From NCBI GenBank assembly GCA_900548795.1, contig URLT01000077.1, positions 1 to 8,482 on the forward strand: 8,482 nucleotides of DNA. The letters are read 5' to 3'. Below the pieces are notes generated by a model. The model had not been told where the DNA came from. It did no database searches and worked only from the letters and a program-made list of their open reading frames with translations. Source of the stretch: an uncultured Eubacteriales bacterium (GTDB lineage: Bacteria; Bacillota; Clostridia; Oscillospirales; Oscillospiraceae). This document shows, in pieces, positions 5,978 through 8,482 of the stretch (its first letter is position 1; the number at the start of each line of letters is the position of its first letter). The translations under genes and the position numbers were made by a program.

Positions 5978-6244
5978 TCAGTCGAACAGATAGTGCCGCA
6001 CAAGCTCCTGCAGCAGCTCGTCGCGGTCGAGCTTGCAGATCAGGCTTCGGGCGTTGTTGTGGTTGGTGATATACGTCGGATCCTCGGAGAGGATGTAGCC
6101 GACGATCTGATTGATGGGGTTGTAGCCCTTCTCCGTCAGGGAGCGATAGACCTGTGTCAGGGTCGCCTTCATGACCTCGCTGCCCTCAGCGGGCACCTCA
6201 AATTTTATGGTGTTGCGATTGACCGAATTGCGATTCTCTTCCAA
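5978..6244 (-). CDS. ireB: IreB-family regulatory phosphoprotein (UPF0297)
   Basis: IreB proteins are small cytoplasmic dimers phosphorylated by the PASTA Ser/Thr kinase (IreK/PrkC type); in Enterococcus faecalis IreB acts against intrinsic cephalosporin resistance. The family hallmarks are clear in these 88 aa: NPINQIVGYILSEDPTYI (about 43-60), HNNARSLICKLDRDEL (about 62-77) and a C-terminal LVRHYL. Family members carry phosphorylated threonines near the N-terminus; Thr12 in NTIKF is the likeliest counterpart here. Translation begins at TTG (complement of 6242-6244) with AAAGGAGG (complement of 6253-6260) 8 nt away; no ATG or GTG fits better. In many Firmicutes ireB sits between alaS and the RuvX gene; here it stands alone with its own promoter and terminator. 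Confidence 0.93.
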   Translation of the reverse strand: MEENRNSVNRNTIKFEVPAEGSEVMKATLTQVYRSLTEKGYNPINQIVGYILSEDPTYITNHNNARSLICKLDRDELLQELVRHYLFD

Positions 6245-6315
6245 AACGCCGACCTCCTTTGCCCGGGAACCCGCGATTCCCTGTTGTTTTTTGAAGCATT
6301 CCTGCTCTGATACTA

Positions 6316-6344
6316 ATCATATACCAATTTCCCGATAAAGTAAA
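6316..6344 (-). promoter_or_regulatory. Probable promoter of ireB
   Basis: On the minus strand, TTTACT (complement of 6339-6344, 4/6 to TTGACA), a 17-bp spacer and TATGAT (complement of 6316-6321, 5/6 to TATAAT) lie about 72 bp before the TTG start. The leader contains a short GGGAA/TTCCC inverted repeat (6265-6281). Confidence 0.6.
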
Positions 6345-6403
6345 GAAAAATCCGGGAACATTTTGCCAAATTTTTGTGACAAATTTTGCAATGGCTCCGC
6401 ATA

Positions 6404-6419
6404 CCCGCCGCGCGGCGGG
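6404..6419. repeat. 16-bp GC palindrome upstream of the germination operon
   Basis: CCCGCCGCGCGGCGGG is a perfect palindrome ending 13 bp before the Shine-Dalgarno of the gerA-family gene. Just upstream is an imperfect inverted repeat (6363-6373 and 6381-6391, 10/11). In this GC-rich DNA the palindrome may be a chance hairpin; no sporulation sigma-factor promoter could be assigned with confidence. Confidence 0.5.
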
Positions 6420-6445
6420 GAAAGCTAGCCCCGAGGTGAGAAAAA

Positions 6446-7894
6446 ATGGAACGACAGTCCGAGGCGCGCCGTCCGGCGCTGAGCGACGCGGCCGTCTGCG
6501 CCGCCTTCGACGGCGCGGCGGATTTCAGCCGGCGCGTCCTGCGCGTGGGCGGGCACACGGTCTATCTCTATGCGATCGACGGCCTGACCTCCGGGGCGGA
6601 CATCTCCGAGCTGGTGGTCAAGCCGCTTTTGCGCGACGGCTTCGGCGGCAGCATGGACGAGCTGTGCGACCGGGCGTTCTATGCCACGGTCTATAACGCC
6701 GTGGCGCTCGAGTGCGGGGGGCTTGCCGACGTGCTCGAGCGGCTGGTCAACGGCTTTGCGGTCGTGCTGTTCGGGCAGCGGGCGCTGGCCTTTGAGGACA
6801 AGAGCGGAGAAAAACGCGCGCCGTCCGCGCCGGAGGTGGAGAGCACCGTCAAGGGCGCGAGGGATGCCCTCACGGAGACCCTGCGCACGAACACGAGCCT
6901 GCTGCGGCGGCATCTGCGCACGCCGTCGCTTCGCATTTATGAGACGAAGCTCGGCCGCCGCAGCGGAACGGGCGTCGCGCTGCTCTGGCTCGACGGGCTG
7001 ACCGATCCGGCGCTCGTGCGGCGGATGAAGCGCCGTCTTTCCGAGCCGGACGTCGACGGGCTGGTCACGCCCGCGGCGGTCGAGGAATACCTGACCGGCT
7101 CGCGCCGGACGGCCTTCCCTCTGCTCAAGTACACCGAGCGCACCGACCGCCTCGCACGGGCGCTGCTCGACGGCCGCGTCGCCCTTCTGGTCGACGGCCT
7201 GCCGCTGGCCTATCTTGCGCCGGTCGATCTCGCGTTTTTCATGACCGCCGCCGAGGACGAGGGCACCGACTGGATCTCCGCGTCGTTCCTGCGCATTCTG
7301 CGCTACGCGGGGCTGCTGCTGTCGCTGCTGCTGCCGGGGCTTTATATCGCCATGGCGGCCTATCATCCGCAGATGCTCCCCATGGGGCTGCTGCGCTCGA
7401 TCATCGAGAGCAAGCAGGCCGTGCCCTTCCCGACGGCCGTCGAGGTGCTCGGGCTGCTGCTGGCCTTCGAGCTGCTTCAGGAGGCCGGCGTCAGTCTGCC
7501 GCAGTCCGTCGGGCAGACGCTGTCCATCATCGGCGGACTGGTCGTCGGCACGGCGGCGGTCGAGGCGCGGGTGATCTCGCCTGCGGCGCTCATCGTCGTG
7601 GCCGCTGCGGGCATTTGCGGCTTCGTCCTGCCCGGACGGGACTTCGCCGACGCCATGCGCCTGTGGCGCTTCGTGCTGGCGGGACTGGCGGCGCTGGGCG
7701 GACTGTTCGGCCTGACGGCGGGCGGGCTGCTGCTTGTGCTGCATCTTGCCGGCCTGAGCTCCTTCGGGCGGCCCTATCTGGCGCCGTTTTCGTCTGCGCG
7801 CGGTCTGCGGGCGCTGCTGCGTCCGCGCCACGTCATGACCCCCTGCCGCGACCCGTCTCTGCGCCCGCAGGACGTGCGCAACCAGAGACCGTGA
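6446..7894 (+). CDS. GerA-family spore germination protein, A subunit
   Basis: This is the A subunit of a Ger-type germinant receptor (GerAA/SpoVAF family) in the spore inner membrane, where these proteins form nutrient-gated channels that trigger germination. Of 482 aa, residues 1-280 are the soluble N-terminal domain. It has the family signature ALTETLRTNTSLLRRHLRTP (about 141-160), the variable-loop region FPLLKYTERTDRLARALLDG (about 224-243), and then RVALLVDGLPLAYLAP. The membrane domain follows with segments at about 286-306, 330-347, 357-378, 380-397 and 405-433, including SLPQSVGQTLSIIGGLVVGTA, where family members have LPRPVGQAVSIVGALVIG. The ATG follows GAGGTGA at 6433-6439. The C-terminal tail (about 440-482) is long, basic and weakly conserved in appearance. 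GerB and GerC genes do not follow. SpoVAF is an alternative, but no spoVA genes are adjacent. Confidence 0.9.
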   Translation: MERQSEARRPALSDAAVCAAFDGAADFSRRVLRVGGHTVYLYAIDGLTSGADISELVVKPLLRDGFGGSMDELCDRAFYATVYNAVALECGGLADVLERLVNGFAVVLFGQRALAFEDKSGEKRAPSAPEVESTVKGARDALTETLRTNTSLLRRHLRTPSLRIYETKLGRRSGTGVALLWLDGLTDPALVRRMKRRLSEPDVDGLVTPAAVEEYLTGSRRTAFPLLKYTERTDRLARALLDGRVALLVDGLPLAYLAPVDLAFFMTAAEDEGTDWISASFLRILRYAGLLLSLLLPGLYIAMAAYHPQMLPMGLLRSIIESKQAVPFPTAVEVLGLLLAFELLQEAGVSLPQSVGQTLSIIGGLVVGTAAVEARVISPAALIVVAAAGICGFVLPGRDFADAMRLWRFVLAGLAALGGLFGLTAGGLLLVLHLAGLSSFGRPYLAPFSSARGLRALLRPRHVMTPCRDPSLRPQDVRNQRP

Positions 7895-8367
7895 GCGGCC
7901 GGGGAGGACTGCGCGGAGCGCTGGCCGTCTGGCTGGCGCTGCTGGCGCTGCTGTATCTCGGGCTGCCCTTTCCCGCTTATGAAACGGCGACCCTGCTGCC
8001 CGTCCGGACGGTGCAGCTCGCGCGCGGCTCGGACGGCCGCCTCCTGCTGCGCACCGAGGCCGGGGACGGCGCGGGAGCGGACTGGCGCTCGGCCGTGCAG
8101 GAGCTGCGCACGAACGCGCCCGGAACGGTGCTGCTCGACACGGCGGAGCAGCTTGTCCTGTGCGGCGAGACGGAGCTGCCGCCGGATGTGTTCGACGCGC
8201 TGCGGCCTGCGGTGCAGGTGCGCCGCGCCGAGAAGCTGCGGCCGGTCGAGGGCTTGGCCGAGCTGCTCCATGCCCACGAGAGCGGCGTGACCCTTGCGGA
8301 GCTGACGGCCGAGCGTGAAGCAGAAAAGGGGCGCCTTGCGCCCCTTTTCAAAGCCTGTTTCGGTTAG
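7891..8367 (+). CDS. Unrecognised membrane-anchored protein coupled to the gerA-family gene
   Basis: This 158-aa protein does not resemble GerB (10-12-helix transporter-like) or GerC (a lipoprotein of about 370 aa), and I recognise no family. Residues 9-27 form one hydrophobic helix after a short basic N-terminus, suggesting an anchored protein with the remaining 130 residues outside the membrane. No lipobox cysteine follows the helix. The soluble part has short beta-like stretches (LLPVRTVQLARG, GTVLLDTAEQLVLCGETELP) and a helical C-terminus. GTG 7891 overlaps the TGA of the germination gene (GTGA), indicating translational coupling; no good Shine-Dalgarno precedes it. The open frame could extend further upstream inside gerA, but coupling favours this start. 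Position implies an accessory role in the germination complex. The last codons lie within a terminator-like hairpin, so the C-terminus may be altered by an indel. Confidence 0.72.
   Translation: MSGRGGLRGALAVWLALLALLYLGLPFPAYETATLLPVRTVQLARGSDGRLLLRTEAGDGAGADWRSAVQELRTNAPGTVLLDTAEQLVLCGETELPPDVFDALRPAVQVRRAEKLRPVEGLAELLHAHESGVTLAELTAEREAEKGRLAPLFKACFG
8323..8349 (+). terminator. Terminator-like hairpin inside the 3' end of the coding sequence
   Basis: GAAAAGGGGCG (8323-8333) and CGCCCCTTTTC (8339-8349) are perfect 11-bp arms around a 5-nt loop, with A and T runs as in a bidirectional terminator. It ends 15 bp before the TAG stop, so it would terminate transcription within the codons of the last gene of the germination operon. 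Confidence 0.65.
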
Positions 8368-8482
8368 GGAACCTCTGATTAAATCGACTGCGGCGCTCAG
8401 CGGGTCTTTTGCCCCAACTGATCGGTTTGAAAATCTTGAAATACACAAAGTATTCCTGCGATTTCCAAACCTCAATTTGGAA
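8367..8482 (+). repeat. GGGAACCTCTGA repeat copy 2 and hairpin-rich segment (MITE-like, runs off window)
   Basis: GGGAACCTCTGATTAAATCG (8367-8386) matches copy 1 at 4143-4162 in 18 of 20 positions and begins on the last base of the TAG stop. The following DNA is AT-rich and non-coding. It holds a long imperfect hairpin: 8424-8435 with 8460-8471 (11/12), and 8438-8444 with 8450-8456 (6/7), around ACAAA. A second hairpin, TTCCAAA/TTTGGAA (8463-8469, 8476-8482), uses the same 3' arm and so excludes the first. No transposase is visible. Confidence 0.5.

Noticed and set aside
6363..6391. Imperfect palindrome TTGCCAAATTT/AAATTTTGCAA as a CRP/Fnr- or Rex-like operator
   Set aside because: It does not fit those consensus half-sites or spacings, and AT-rich intergenic DNA gives such partial symmetry easily; noted only as part of the gerA upstream region.
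6345..6440. Sigma-F or sigma-G promoter for the germination operon
   Set aside because: No convincing -35/-10 pair with correct spacing was found by eye, so none is annotated.
6425..7831. Long minus-strand open frame of 468 codons opposite the germination gene
   Set aside because: It is rich in Gln/Arg/His/Ala with no recognisable domain. It is the mirror of a clear GerA-family gene in GC-rich DNA, where antisense stops are rare.

Overview
This 8.5 kb window is high-GC bacterial DNA. It most likely comes from a spore-forming member of the Clostridia, probably Oscillospiraceae-like. The support is a GerA-family germinant-receptor subunit, an IreB-type phosphoprotein, strong AGGAGG ribosome binding sites, strong G/C third-position bias, and AT-rich intergenic promoters with TTGACA/TATAAT-like boxes. 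The taxonomic placement is an inference from gene content and composition. No rRNA or tRNA gene, CRISPR array or transposase gene is visible.

Left block (2-4154, plus strand): one tightly packed operon. It starts with a 5'-truncated Sua5-type threonylcarbamoyl-AMP synthase (tRNA t6A synthesis). Next comes dephospho-CoA kinase (last step of CoA synthesis), whose reading frame runs without a stop into an M18 metallo-aminopeptidase. The aminopeptidase nevertheless keeps its own Shine-Dalgarno and ATG. A membrane protein with metal-binding motifs at both ends and a coiled coil follows, then a small four-helix membrane protein coupled to it by an ATGA overlap. The block ends with a repeat-like sequence, three copies of a 17-bp repeat and a perfect bidirectional terminator.

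Middle block (4470-5769, minus strand): a two-gene operon converging on the first. It encodes a 96-aa protein of unknown function and a secreted SH3b-SH3b-NlpC/P60 peptidoglycan hydrolase. It has a near-consensus promoter whose -10 box lies inside a perfect match to the WalR (YycF) cell-wall regulator box. A degenerate inverted copy of that box lies upstream. This suggests cell-wall-stress control of the hydrolase.

Next (5878-6344, minus strand) is a stand-alone ireB gene with a TTG start, its own promoter and its own terminator. IreB proteins are targets of PASTA-type Ser/Thr kinases, so two neighbouring units may both connect to envelope surveillance.

Right block (6446-8367, plus strand): a GerA-family spore germination A-subunit is followed, with a 4-bp overlap, by an unrecognised 158-aa protein with one N-terminal membrane anchor. 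That protein occupies the place where gerB/gerC would be expected. A terminator-like hairpin lies inside the last codons of this gene. Immediately after the stop is a second copy of the GGGAACCTCTGA sequence found after the left operon, here leading into a hairpin-rich segment that runs off the window. The two copies suggest an interspersed element (MITE-like) sitting at gene ends.
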